Source: DAOUAE01 sp034433795
GTDB lineage: Bacteria; Chloroflexota; UBA6077; FW602-bin22; DAOUAE01
Direction of reading: 5' to 3'
Length of the DNA stretch: 33,489 nt
Assembly (NCBI GenBank): GCA_034433795.1
Contig: DAOUAE010000073.1
Coordinates: 1-33,489 of the forward strand
Under the pieces are notes generated by a model. The model was not told where the DNA came from and made no database searches. It saw only the letters and a list, made by a program, of their open reading frames with translations. The position numbers and the translations under genes were made by a program. Below, piece by piece: positions 1 to 7,533 of this stretch. Within the stretch, counting starts at the first letter, position 1; each line of letters starts with the position of its first letter.

Positions 1-565
1 CTCGCCGACCGAACCGGCCATCCGCTTCGAGCGCTATGAGGACTTCCGTCGCTGGACCGAGAGCCAGCCCGGCTACCGGAGCCTTGTCCGGGGAGCGCCC
101 AGGCCCGGTCCGTCGCCCTCTCGCCGCCATCAGGTTCTGGTTCTCCGCCTGGCCATGCTCATGGTCGAAGCCGTGGTCCGGCCCGGTCGGGGCGAGGTCT
201 ATCTCGCCCCGCTGGACGTCAAACTGGCCGAGGACACCGTCCGCCAGCCCGACCTCCTGGTGGTCCTGGCCGAGCACGCCGATCGCCTGCGGGAGACCCA
301 TCTCGAGGGCGCCCCCGACCTGGTGGTCGAGGTCCTCTCCCCCACCACCGCCCGGCTGGACCTCTGGGAGAAGCGCCACGATTACGAACGGGCCGGGGTC
401 CAGGAGTACCGGGTGGTGGACCCCGATACCCGCATCGTCGAACTCTACGCCCGCCAGGGCGAGCGGCTGCTGCCGGTGGCCCTGGCCCGTGGCCAGGGCA
501 CCCTCCCCAGCCGCCTCCTGCCCGACCTCCGGGTGGACCTGGCCGTCCTTTTCCCGGGGCTGTGA
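1..565 (+). CDS. Uma2 family endonuclease-like protein (5' end outside window)
   Basis: The frame is open from base 2 with no stop before 565, so the gene begins upstream of the window; the ATG at 155 is an internal Met. The reading shows the Uma2 (DUF820, PD-(D/E)XK nuclease-like) pattern in order: RYEDFRRW near the N-terminus, PSPSRRHQVLVLRLA, GEVYLAPLDVKL, TVRQPDLLVV, then PDLVVEVLSPTTARLD and ERAGVQEYRVVDP. The acidic residues of QPD and VVEVLSP are those expected at the nuclease-like site. Uma2 genes are often highly multiplied in Chloroflexota and cyanobacteria, and their biological role is not settled. A decayed relative lies at 19559-19984. The next gene starts 19 bases after the stop. 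Confidence 0.85.
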   Translation, partial: SPTEPAIRFERYEDFRRWTESQPGYRSLVRGAPRPGPSPSRRHQVLVLRLAMLMVEAVVRPGRGEVYLAPLDVKLAEDTVRQPDLLVVLAEHADRLRETHLEGAPDLVVEVLSPTTARLDLWEKRHDYERAGVQEYRVVDPDTRIVELYARQGERLLPVALARGQGTLPSRLLPDLRVDLAVLFPGL

Positions 566-584
566 CCCCGGCGGGAGGCCGCCG

Positions 585-1530
585 ATGACCACCATCCGCG
601 CCGTCGTCGTCGACCACAGCGCCCCCGGCCATCTGGCCCTGCGGACGGCGCCGGCCCCCGAACCGGGACCGTCCGAGGCGCTGGTCCGGGTGGCCGCCGC
701 CTCGCTGAACCGGGGCGAGGTCCAGCGCGCCCTCAGCGCCCCGGAGGGGAGCCGCATCGGCTGGGACTTCGCCGGCACGGTCGTCCAGCCGGCCGGCGGG
801 CCCGCCGGCCGGCGCCCGGGTGGTGGGGATGGTCCGCACCCCCGGCCAGGGCGCCTGGGCCGAGCTGATCGCCGTCCCGGCCAGCACGCTGGCCGTCCTG
901 CCCGAGAGCGTCACGTTCGCCCAGGCGGCCACGCTGCCCATCGCTGGCCTGACCGCTCTGCAGGCGGTCGAGCACGGCCAGGGGCTGCTCGCGCGCCGGG
1001 TGCTGGTGACCGGCGCCTCGGGCGGCTGCGGCCACTTCGCCGTCCAGCTCGCCCGCCTGGCCGGGGCCCTCGTGATCGGGCTGGTCCGCCGTCCGGAGCG
1101 GGCGGACCTGGTCCGGGCCCTCGGGGCCCACGCAGTGGTGGTCAGCCCGGACGGCGCCGACGCCGCCGCCCATGGCCCCTACCAGCTCATCGTCGACGCT
1201 GTCGGCGGCCCGCTCCTGGGCACGGTCCTGGGGATGCTGGCGCCGGGCGGGGCCTGCGTCACGTTCGGGGTCGTCGGCGAGGGAGCGGTCGCCTTCGATG
1301 CCCGCCGCCTCCTGGCCAGCGGCGGCACCCTCTACGCCCACGGCCTGGCCTACGGGCTCCAGCACTACTGGTCGGCCCGGGAGGGACTGGAGCGCCTGGT
1401 GGCCCTGGTGGCCGCCGGCCACCTCCACCCCCACATCGCCCTCGAGGCCCCCTGGACCGCGGTGGGGGCCGTGGCCCAGCGGCTGTGGGAGCGTGACTTC
1501 CCCGGCAAGGCCGTTCTCATTATCGGCTGA
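585..1530 (+). pseudogene. Zinc-independent alcohol dehydrogenase/quinone oxidoreductase (MDR family), frameshifted
   Basis: A medium-chain dehydrogenase/reductase split over two frames. The first part starts at ATG 585 (MTTIRAVVVDHSAPGHLAL) and gives the GroES-like substrate domain up to GWDFAGTVVQPAGGP. The second part, in the next frame, begins near ARVVGMVRTPGQGAWAEL and carries the Rossmann domain with VTGASGGCGHFAVQLARLAG for NAD(P) binding, ending at 1530. Removing one base near 809 would join them as a normal protein of about 314 residues. The shift falls inside a perfect 26-base GC palindrome (788-813), a sequence type prone to sequencing and assembly error. It may therefore be an intact gene with an error or a real frameshift. 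No structural zinc cysteines are seen, which fits the quinone-reductase branch. The substrate is unknown. Confidence 0.75.
788..813. repeat. Perfect 26-base GC palindrome inside the dehydrogenase gene
   Basis: The half-site GCCGGCCGGCGGG (788-800) is followed directly by its exact reverse complement (801-813). The palindrome sits where the dehydrogenase reading frame changes. It shares the 14-mer CCCGCCGGCCGGCG with another palindrome at 7085-7110. Confidence 0.9.
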
Positions 1531-1612
1531 GCCGCGCCGTCCTTGAGACCGGCGCTCACGGAGGGGCAAAACCGCCCGGCGGCCGGCGACCGGACGGGCT
1601 CCGGCCACGGTT

Positions 1613-1634
1613 CGCCGCCCACCGGTGGGCGGCG
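1613..1634. promoter_or_regulatory. 22-base perfect palindrome overlapping a -35 region
   Basis: CGCCGCCCACC (1613-1623) is followed directly by its exact reverse complement (1624-1634). It lies 15 bases before a consensus -10 box, so it covers the position of the -35 element. It could be an operator or activator site for the next gene, or the terminator of the dehydrogenase that ends at 1530. The sequence alone does not decide. Confidence 0.5.
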
Positions 1635-1648
1635 GGCGAACAGGCGTG

Positions 1649-1654
1649 TATAAT
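1649..1654 (+). promoter_or_regulatory. Consensus -10 box (TATAAT) without a recognisable -35
   Basis: TATAAT at 1649-1654 is a perfect sigma-70-type -10 element, rare in DNA this GC-rich. The place for the -35 (about 1626-1631) is occupied by a palindrome with no TTGACA match. Transcription would start near 1661 and serve the small membrane protein at 1688. Confidence 0.6.
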
Positions 1655-1687
1655 AGAGGCGAGAGATTGATGCCGAGGAGGTCCCCG

Positions 1688-1984
1688 ATGTGGCGCTTTC
1701 TCGCCGGTGTGGCCCTGGGGGCCCTGGCCGCCCTGGGCATCCAGGCCCTGCGTCAGCGTCCGGGCGGATTGGAGCAGGCCCTGCGGGAGATGCCCAACCG
1801 TCTGACCGAGATGCAGGAGCGGGCCAACGCCCTCCTGGCCGAGAGCCGTCGCATTCTCCAGGAGACCCGTCAGGAGCTGCAGTCCACCATCGAGGCGCTG
1901 CGCCAGGCCGCCGAGGCCCAGGCCGAGCGCCTGCGCCGCTCGGCCACCCGCCCGGAGGGCGAAGGCCAGCCCCCCACGGGCTGA
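1688..1984 (+). CDS. Small membrane-anchored coiled-coil protein
   Basis: 98 residues. The start chosen is ATG 1688, preceded by GAGGAGG at 1675-1681. The same frame is open further upstream, but the -10 box at 1649-1654 lies there, so earlier starts are unlikely. The N-terminus is a single hydrophobic segment (WRFLAGVALGALAALGIQAL, residues 2-21). It is followed by about 60 residues of charged helix rich in Glu, Gln, Arg and Leu with heptad character (EMQERANALLAESRRILQET), which should form a coiled coil on one side of the membrane. The tail is short, polar and Pro-rich. The general shape resembles YtxH-type small envelope proteins, but no family motif is certain. The function is unknown. 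Confidence 0.65.
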   Translation: MWRFLAGVALGALAALGIQALRQRPGGLEQALREMPNRLTEMQERANALLAESRRILQETRQELQSTIEALRQAAEAQAERLRRSATRPEGEGQPPTG

Positions 1985-1994
1985 CCGACCCGAC

Positions 1995-2024
1995 TTGACA
2001 GAACCGCACCTGACCCCGTAGACT
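1995..2024 (+). promoter_or_regulatory. Promoter for the groEL-like/aroA transcript
   Basis: A perfect TTGACA (1995-2000), an 18-base spacer and TAGACT (2019-2024) form a sigma-70-type promoter. The predicted start is near 2031, leaving a leader of about 108 bases before ATG 2139. No CIRCE-type inverted repeat is visible in the leader, unlike many heat-shock groE operons. Confidence 0.65.
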
Positions 2025-2138
2025 AGCAGCACAGAGCACCGGTCGGGAGAACGAGGCGCTGGCCTGTCCCCTGGTTTCCGGGTGGCAGGCCGGCGGCTGA
2101 CTGGAGTGTGGCGAGGGTGAAGGGGGACAGCAGAGGGT

Positions 2139-3770
2139 ATGGCACAGAGGCCGCTGCGTTCTGGCCGTGAGAAAGTCGTCTTCCGCCAGGAGGCCCGCGC
2201 CCTCCTCAAGCGCGGCGCCGACCAGATGGCCTGGGTCCTGCGGGCGACCCTGGGGCCGACCGCCCGGGTGGTGGCCATCGAGAAACTGACCAGCCGGGCC
2301 GAGGCGCCGGAGATCCTCGACGACGGCGCCACCATCGCCCGCCGCATCATCGAGATCCCCAACCGCTACGTGAACATGGGGGCCATGCTCATCCGCCACC
2401 TGGCCTGGAAGCAGCACGAGGCGGTCGGCGACGGCACCGCCACCGCCGCCGTCCTGGCCCACGCGGTGCTGAGCGAGGCCACCCGCTACATCGCCGCCGG
2501 CGGCAACCCCATGCTCCTCAAACGCGGGGTGGAGAAGGCCCTGCACGTGGCCCTGGAGGAGCTCAAGGCCCTGTCCACCCCCCTGGAGACGGCCGACCAG
2601 GTGGCCGCCCTGGCCACCGCCGCCACCGGCGACCCGGAGATGGGCGGCTACATCGGCGAGATGTTCGATATCGTCGGCCGCGACGGCTACATCCAGGTGA
2701 TGGAGTCGCCCTCGACCAAGACCGACCGCGAGTACGTCGAGGGCGTCATCTGGGACCGGGGCTATCTCTCCCCCTACATGGTCACCGACCCCGAGCGCAT
2801 GGAGGCCGTCCTGGACGACGCCCTGGTCCTGGTGACCGACCACATCATCAAGCGGGCCAGCGAACTCATCCCAGTGATGGAGAAGGTCCACCAGGCCGGC
2901 TTCAAGAACTTCTTCATCGTGGCCAACGATATCGAGAGCGAGCCGCTCTCGCTGCTGGTGGCCAACAAGCAGCAGGGGGTGCTGACCACCCTGGCCGTCA
3001 AGGCCCCCGGCTACGGCGACCGGCGCATCCGCATCCTGGAGGACCTGGCCATCATCACCGGCGGACGGCCCTTCCTCGACGACGCCGGCGACCGCCTCGA
3101 GGAGGCCCGCCTGGAGGACCTGGGCCGGGCCCAGCGCGTCTGGGCCAACCGCGACTACTTCAGCATCATCGGCGGCTACGGCGACCCGGCCCGGATCCGC
3201 CAGCGGATCGCCATGATCAAGAGCGAGCTGCCCACCGTCACCGACGACTACGAGCGCGAGAAGATGCGCGAACGCCTGGGCAAACTGGCCGGCGGGGTGG
3301 CCATCCTGCGGGTCGGAGCCGCCACCAAGACCGAGCTGGAGGAGAAGAAGAACCGGGCCGAACGGGCGGTGGCCCTCATCCGGGCGGCGGTCGAAGAGGG
3401 GGTGGTCCCCGGCGGCGGCGCGGCCTACCTGGCCCTCATCCCGGCCCTGGAGCGCATCGAGGCCCAGGGCGACGAGAAGGTCGGCGTCCGCATCCTCCAG
3501 CGGGCCCTGGAGGAGCCGCTGCGGGCCATCGTCGAGAACGCCGGCTACGAGAGCGACCCCATCATCGCCGAACTCCAGACCCGCCCGCGCGGCTGGGGCT
3601 TCGACGTGCTGCGGGGAACCTTCGTGGACATGCGCGAGGCCGGCATCCTCGACGCCACCAAGGTCCTGCGGCTGGCCCTGGAGAAAGGGGTGAGCGGGGC
3701 CATCATGGCCTTCACGACCGAGGCGCTGGTCCTGCGCAACCTCGAGTACGATCTCAATCTGAACCCGTAA
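2139..3770 (+). CDS. Divergent GroEL/Cpn60-family chaperonin paralogue
   Basis: 543 residues, group I chaperonin fold throughout. Seen are ATLGPTARVV and DDGATIARRI (Asp52 equivalent at residue 62), VGDGTATAAVLAHAV (Asp87 equivalent at 98), the apical RGYLSPYM and VKAPGYGDRRIRILEDLA, KLAGGVAILRVGAATKTELE, and VEEGVVPGGG. Ungapped alignment of EKKNRAERAVALIRAAVEEG with E. coli GroEL puts Arg409 where the catalytic Asp398 should be, so ATP hydrolysis is predicted to be impaired or altered. The C-terminus ends NLEYDLNLNP and lacks the Gly-Gly-Met tail. No groES is nearby. Apical hydrophobic positions are mostly kept (Tyr209, Tyr213, Ile244, Met247). This is probably a specialised paralogue, with a canonical groES-groEL pair elsewhere (inference). 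aroA starts one base after the stop. Confidence 0.9.
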   Translation: MAQRPLRSGREKVVFRQEARALLKRGADQMAWVLRATLGPTARVVAIEKLTSRAEAPEILDDGATIARRIIEIPNRYVNMGAMLIRHLAWKQHEAVGDGTATAAVLAHAVLSEATRYIAAGGNPMLLKRGVEKALHVALEELKALSTPLETADQVAALATAATGDPEMGGYIGEMFDIVGRDGYIQVMESPSTKTDREYVEGVIWDRGYLSPYMVTDPERMEAVLDDALVLVTDHIIKRASELIPVMEKVHQAGFKNFFIVANDIESEPLSLLVANKQQGVLTTLAVKAPGYGDRRIRILEDLAIITGGRPFLDDAGDRLEEARLEDLGRAQRVWANRDYFSIIGGYGDPARIRQRIAMIKSELPTVTDDYEREKMRERLGKLAGGVAILRVGAATKTELEEKKNRAERAVALIRAAVEEGVVPGGGAAYLALIPALERIEAQGDEKVGVRILQRALEEPLRAIVENAGYESDPIIAELQTRPRGWGFDVLRGTFVDMREAGILDATKVLRLALEKGVSGAIMAFTTEALVLRNLEYDLNLNP

Positions 3771-3771
3771 C

Positions 3772-5043
3772 GTGGAGACGCTGACCATCCCGCCGCGCCA
3801 GCGACCGGTGGAGGCGACGGTCGTCCTCCCCGGCTCGAAGAGCGATACCAACCGGGCGCTGCTGCTGGCCGCCCTGGCCGAGGGGACCTCGGTGATCGAG
3901 GGCGCCCTCTTCGCCGAGGACACCGGGTATATGGCCCGGGCCCTCCAGGCTCTGGGCTTCGCCGTGGTGGACGACCCGGCCAGCCAGCGCTTCACGGTCA
4001 CCGGCGCCGGCGGCGCCATCCCGGCCACCACCGCCGACCTCTTCATCGGCAACGCCGGCACGGCCGCCCGCTTCCTGACCGCCGCCTGCGCCCTGGGCCA
4101 CGGCCGCTACCGCCTCGATGGGGTGCCCCGCATGCGTCAGCGCCCCATCCAGCCGCTCCTCGACGGCCTGGCCCAGCTCGGCGGCCGCGCCCGGTCGATC
4201 CTGGGGACCGGCTGCCCGCCGGTCCTGATCGAGGGGCAGGGGCTGACCGGCGGCACCGCCCGCCTGCCCGGCGATACCAGCAGCCAGTTCATCAGCGCGC
4301 TGCTCATGGTGGCACCCTACGCCCGCGACGGCGTCACGATCGAGGTGGTCGGGCCGCTGGTCTCGGCGCCCTATCTGGACCTCACGACCGCCGTGATGGC
4401 CGCCTTCGGCGTCCAGGTCGAGACCGCCCCCGGTCCGCGCTTCGTCGTCGCCCCCGGCCAGCGCTACCGAGCCCGCCACTACCGGGTCGAGCCCGACGCC
4501 ACCGCCGCCTCGTACTTCTTCGCCGCCGCCGCCGTCACCGGCGGCCGGGTGCGCATCCCGGGGCTGACCCGCCAGAGCCGGCAGGGCGACATCCGCTTCG
4601 TCGAGGTGCTGGCGGCGATGGGCTGCGCGGTCACCTGGGGGCCGGATTTCATCGAGGTCCAGGGGCCCGACGCCCTGCGCGGGGTCACGGTGGATATGCG
4701 CGACATCTCCGACACCGCTCTCACGCTGGCGGCCATCGCCCCCCTGGCCACGACGCCGACCGAGATCCGGGGGCTGGCCCACACCCGCCACCAGGAGACC
4801 GACCGGGTCCACGCCCTGGCCACCGAACTCCAGCGCCTGGGCGTGCCGGTCGAGGAACTGCCCGACGGCCTGCGCATCCGGCCGGCCGCCGTCCAGCCGG
4901 GCGTGGTCGAGACCTACCACGACCACCGGATCGCGATGAGCTTCGCCGTCCTCGGGCTGCGGGTCCCGGGGATCGGGCTGCGCAACCCGCAGTGCGTGCG
5001 CAAGACCTTCCCGGACTTCTTCGACCGGCTGGCCGCGCTCTGA
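3772..5043 (+). CDS. aroA: 3-phosphoshikimate 1-carboxyvinyltransferase (EPSP synthase)
   Basis: 423 residues, normal family length. The enzyme joins shikimate-3-phosphate and phosphoenolpyruvate in the sixth step of the shikimate pathway, in the cytoplasm. Motifs in order: LPGSKSDTNRALLLAALAEG (Lys23, Ser24, Arg28), GNAGTAARFLTA, MRQRPIQPLLDGL, PGDTSSQFISALLM, VEPDATAASYFFAAA, DMRDISDTALTLAAIA, HTRHQETDRVHAL, and YHDHRIAMSFAVLGL. Two positions differ from the common pattern: Asp replaces Ile in GSKSIS, and Phe follows the Arg of GTAxR where Pro is usual in enteric enzymes. The start is GTG 3772, one base after the chaperonin stop, so the two genes are translationally coupled. No other shikimate gene is in the window. 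Confidence 0.95.
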   Translation: METLTIPPRQRPVEATVVLPGSKSDTNRALLLAALAEGTSVIEGALFAEDTGYMARALQALGFAVVDDPASQRFTVTGAGGAIPATTADLFIGNAGTAARFLTAACALGHGRYRLDGVPRMRQRPIQPLLDGLAQLGGRARSILGTGCPPVLIEGQGLTGGTARLPGDTSSQFISALLMVAPYARDGVTIEVVGPLVSAPYLDLTTAVMAAFGVQVETAPGPRFVVAPGQRYRARHYRVEPDATAASYFFAAAAVTGGRVRIPGLTRQSRQGDIRFVEVLAAMGCAVTWGPDFIEVQGPDALRGVTVDMRDISDTALTLAAIAPLATTPTEIRGLAHTRHQETDRVHALATELQRLGVPVEELPDGLRIRPAAVQPGVVETYHDHRIAMSFAVLGLRVPGIGLRNPQCVRKTFPDFFDRLAAL

Positions 5044-5108
5044 CCCTCACCAGCGCCGGCGCGGTCCGGGAAGGCCGACTTTTTGGGGGAGAGGACTGAG
5101 GAAGACCG

Positions 5109-7073
5109 ATGGCGGAGACACAGACGATCGTCAGCAGTTGGCACCTCGTCGGGGGACGCCCCGGCGGCACGGTCTCGGCGCTGGCCTTCTCACCGGCCTT
5201 CGCCCAGGACCAGACGGTCTTCGCCGGCACCCTGGCCGGCGTCCACCGCTCGGAGGACGGCGGCCAGACCTGGACCAGCGCCAGTTTCGGCCTGAGCAGC
5301 CCGTTCGTCGAGGCGGTCCTGGTCTCGCCCACCTTCCCCAAGGACCGCATGGTCCTGGCCGGCACCCGCGAGGGCGGCCTCTTCCGCTCGTTCGACGCCG
5401 GCCGGACCTGGGCGCCGGTCGACCTCTGGGGCACCCGCCCCTCGATCACCGCTCTGGCGGCCTCGCCGGCCTTCGCCCATGACCAGACGCTCTTCGCCGC
5501 CACCGAGGGCGCCGGCGTCCTGCGCTCGACCAACGGCGGCAAGACCTGGAACCCCTCGAACTTCGGCCTGCTCGACCTCACCGTCCTGGCCCTGGCCGTC
5601 TCGCCCAACTTCGCCCGCGATGAGACCGTCTACGCCGCCACCGCCTCGGGCATCTACCGCAGCCCCAACGGCGGCCGGGCCTGGCGGCTGATCGGCGAGG
5701 CGATGGGCGAGCTGGTGGTCCAGTGCCTGGCCCTCTCGCCGGCCTTCGCCGAGGACCGCACCCTCTTCGCCGGCACCGAGGAGCACGGCCTGCTCAAGTC
5801 CACCGACCGTGGTCAGACCTGGCGCCAGGTGAACACCGGCCTCACCAACCTCTGCATCAACGCCATCGCCGTCTCCCCGCGCTTCGCCGAGGACCGGACG
5901 GTCCTGGTCGGCACGGCCGGCGGCCTCTTCATCTCACGCGACGGCGGCGAGACCTGGACGCCGCTCCCCGGCCCGGAGGCCGTCCTGACCCTGGCCTACA
6001 GCCCCGACGGCCGCCTGATCCTGGCCGGCGCCCCCCACGAGGGGGTCTTCCGCTCACCCGACGGCGGCCAGACCTGGCAGGCCAGCAACACCCACCTCTA
6101 CGGTCGGCTGGTGGTGGGGCTGGTCCTGAGCCCGGCCTTCGCCCAGGACCAGACGCTCTTCACCGTCAGCCTGGAGGACGGGGTGGCCCGCTCGACCGAT
6201 GGAGGAGCCACCTGGCAGCTGACCAGCCAGGGGCTCCCGACGACCCAGCTGCCGGCCCTGGTCATCTCGCCGGCCTACCCCGAGGATCGCACGCTCTTCG
6301 TCGGCGGCAGCGGCGGCGTCTTCCGCTCGACCGATGGCGGCGAGACCTGGGCGCTGGCCGGGCTGGCGGACACCGAGGTCCGGGCCCTGGACCTCTCGCC
6401 GGCCTTCGCCCAGGACCGGACGCTGCTGGCCGGGGCCAGCGAGGGCCGGCTCTTCCTCTCGACCGATGGGGGGACCACCTGGCGGGCGCTGAGCCACCCC
6501 TTCGCCGAGCAGGAGATCCTCGCCGTGGCCTTTTCGCCCCACTTCGCCGAGGACCGGATCATCCTGGTCGGCACGGTGCAGGAGGCCAGCCCCCAGAAGC
6601 AGCGGACCATCAACGTCTGGCGGTCGGAGAGCGCCGGGGAGCGCTGGCAGTGCCTGGTCAGCCAGCCCTGCTCCGGGCGCTGGGTGACGTTCGGGCTGCC
6701 CCCGTCCTACCGCGGGGGTGGGACGATGTTCATCGGCATCGACCACATGGTCCTGCGGCCGATGGCCGCCGCCCACCTCGGCTACAAGGGCACCCGGCAG
6801 CTGTGGACGGCCGAGAAGATCGCCAAGGCGACGACGGCGGTGGTCAGCCTGGCCGTCTCGCCGGCCTTCGACCAGGACCAGACGGTCTACGCCGGGACCA
6901 GCGAGGGCGTCTTCAAGAGCACCAACGGCGGGCTGGCCTGGCGGCCGCTCAATGAGGGGCTGGAGAACCGGTCGGTGGTCAAGATCGTGCTGCCGCCCCA
7001 GTATCCCCAGACCCGTGAGGTCCTGGCCCTGACCCTCGGCGGCGCCCTCTGGCACCTGATCGACCGGCCCTGA
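5109..7073 (+). CDS. BNR/VPS10-like beta-propeller repeat protein
   Basis: 654 residues made almost entirely of about 14 tandem units of 40-50 residues. Each follows the scheme alternating hydrophobics, SPxFAxDxTxFAGT, a short loop, then GVFRSTDGGxTW. These BNR/Asp-box-like repeats are known from sialidases, VPS10 and YCF48-type proteins and fold into beta-propeller blades; 13-14 units would suit two stacked propellers. Units 1-10 are regular. Units 11-12 (residues about 465-565) are degenerate, with an insertion, and units 13-14 resume the pattern. No signal peptide or membrane helix is seen, so it may be cytoplasmic or exported by an unusual route. The start is ATG 5109. Ligand and role are unknown. 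It is not an enzyme by any motif I can see. Confidence 0.8.
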   Translation: MAETQTIVSSWHLVGGRPGGTVSALAFSPAFAQDQTVFAGTLAGVHRSEDGGQTWTSASFGLSSPFVEAVLVSPTFPKDRMVLAGTREGGLFRSFDAGRTWAPVDLWGTRPSITALAASPAFAHDQTLFAATEGAGVLRSTNGGKTWNPSNFGLLDLTVLALAVSPNFARDETVYAATASGIYRSPNGGRAWRLIGEAMGELVVQCLALSPAFAEDRTLFAGTEEHGLLKSTDRGQTWRQVNTGLTNLCINAIAVSPRFAEDRTVLVGTAGGLFISRDGGETWTPLPGPEAVLTLAYSPDGRLILAGAPHEGVFRSPDGGQTWQASNTHLYGRLVVGLVLSPAFAQDQTLFTVSLEDGVARSTDGGATWQLTSQGLPTTQLPALVISPAYPEDRTLFVGGSGGVFRSTDGGETWALAGLADTEVRALDLSPAFAQDRTLLAGASEGRLFLSTDGGTTWRALSHPFAEQEILAVAFSPHFAEDRIILVGTVQEASPQKQRTINVWRSESAGERWQCLVSQPCSGRWVTFGLPPSYRGGGTMFIGIDHMVLRPMAAAHLGYKGTRQLWTAEKIAKATTAVVSLAVSPAFDQDQTVYAGTSEGVFKSTNGGLAWRPLNEGLENRSVVKIVLPPQYPQTREVLALTLGGALWHLIDRP

Positions 7074-7084
7074 CCGCGCCGCCG

Positions 7085-7110
7085 GCGCCCCCGCCGGCCG
7101 GCGGGGGCGC
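7085..7110. terminator. Perfect 26-base palindrome after the propeller gene
   Basis: GCGCCCCCGCCGG (7085-7097) is followed directly by its reverse complement (7098-7110), in the 58-base gap between two genes on the same strand. It would make a very stable hairpin 12 bases after the stop. There is no T-run, so intrinsic termination is uncertain; RNA 3'-end protection is an alternative. Confidence 0.45.
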
Positions 7111-7131
7111 GCCCCAGCCTGGGGGTGGCCG

Positions 7132-7530
7132 ATGGCGCGCCGACTGTTCACCGTGGCCGAGGCCAACCGCCTGATCCCGTGGTTGACCGAGGTCCTGACC
7201 CGCCTCCAGCAGATCAAGCGGCAGCTGGATCAGCAGGAGGCGGTGCTGGCTCACCTCTACCAGCGGGCCCGGCGCAACGGCCCGCCCCTGCCGCCCGACC
7301 ACCTGCGCCGGACCCAGCAACAGGTCGAAACCCTGCTGGCGGCCCTCCAGCAGGGTCTGGCCCAGATCCAGGAGCAGGGCTGCGAACTCAAGGACCTGGA
7401 CCTGGGGCTGGTGGACTTTCCCAGCGAACGGGAGGGGCGGCTGGTCTACCTCTGCTGGCAGCTGGGCGAGCCCCGGGTGGCCTACTGGCACGAACTGGAC
7501 GCCGGCTTCCGGGGCCGCCAGCCGCTGTAG
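7132..7530 (+). CDS. DUF2203 family protein
   Basis: 132 residues, the full length for DUF2203. The N-terminus FTVAEANRLIPWLTEVLTRL and the C-terminal signature GCELKDLDLGLVDFP, VYLCWQLGEPRVAYWHELDAGF and GRQPL are diagnostic. The middle (residues about 20-90) is a predicted long helical hairpin rich in Gln and Leu. The family is cytosolic and of unknown function. The start is ATG 7132. The gene converges with the minus-strand gene that ends at 7534, leaving only three bases between the stops. Confidence 0.9.
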   Translation: MARRLFTVAEANRLIPWLTEVLTRLQQIKRQLDQQEAVLAHLYQRARRNGPPLPPDHLRRTQQQVETLLAALQQGLAQIQEQGCELKDLDLGLVDFPSEREGRLVYLCWQLGEPRVAYWHELDAGFRGRQPL

Positions 7531-7533
7531 CGG

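Noticed and set aside
36..1496. Long open frame of 486 codons across the Uma2 and dehydrogenase genes
   Set aside because: Its first and last parts are low-complexity Pro/Arg/Gly translation of the wrong frame. Only the internal part from 585 is the true dehydrogenase start.
1365..4061. 898-codon minus-strand open frame opposite groEL and aroA
   Set aside because: It is a shadow frame of GC-rich genes (Gly, Ala, Asp, Val, His rich, no domain), with no ribosome site and three real genes opposite.
5109..7073. The repeats as a CRISPR array or DNA tandem repeat
   Set aside because: The periodicity is at the protein level (40-50 residues), codons vary, and the frame is open throughout.
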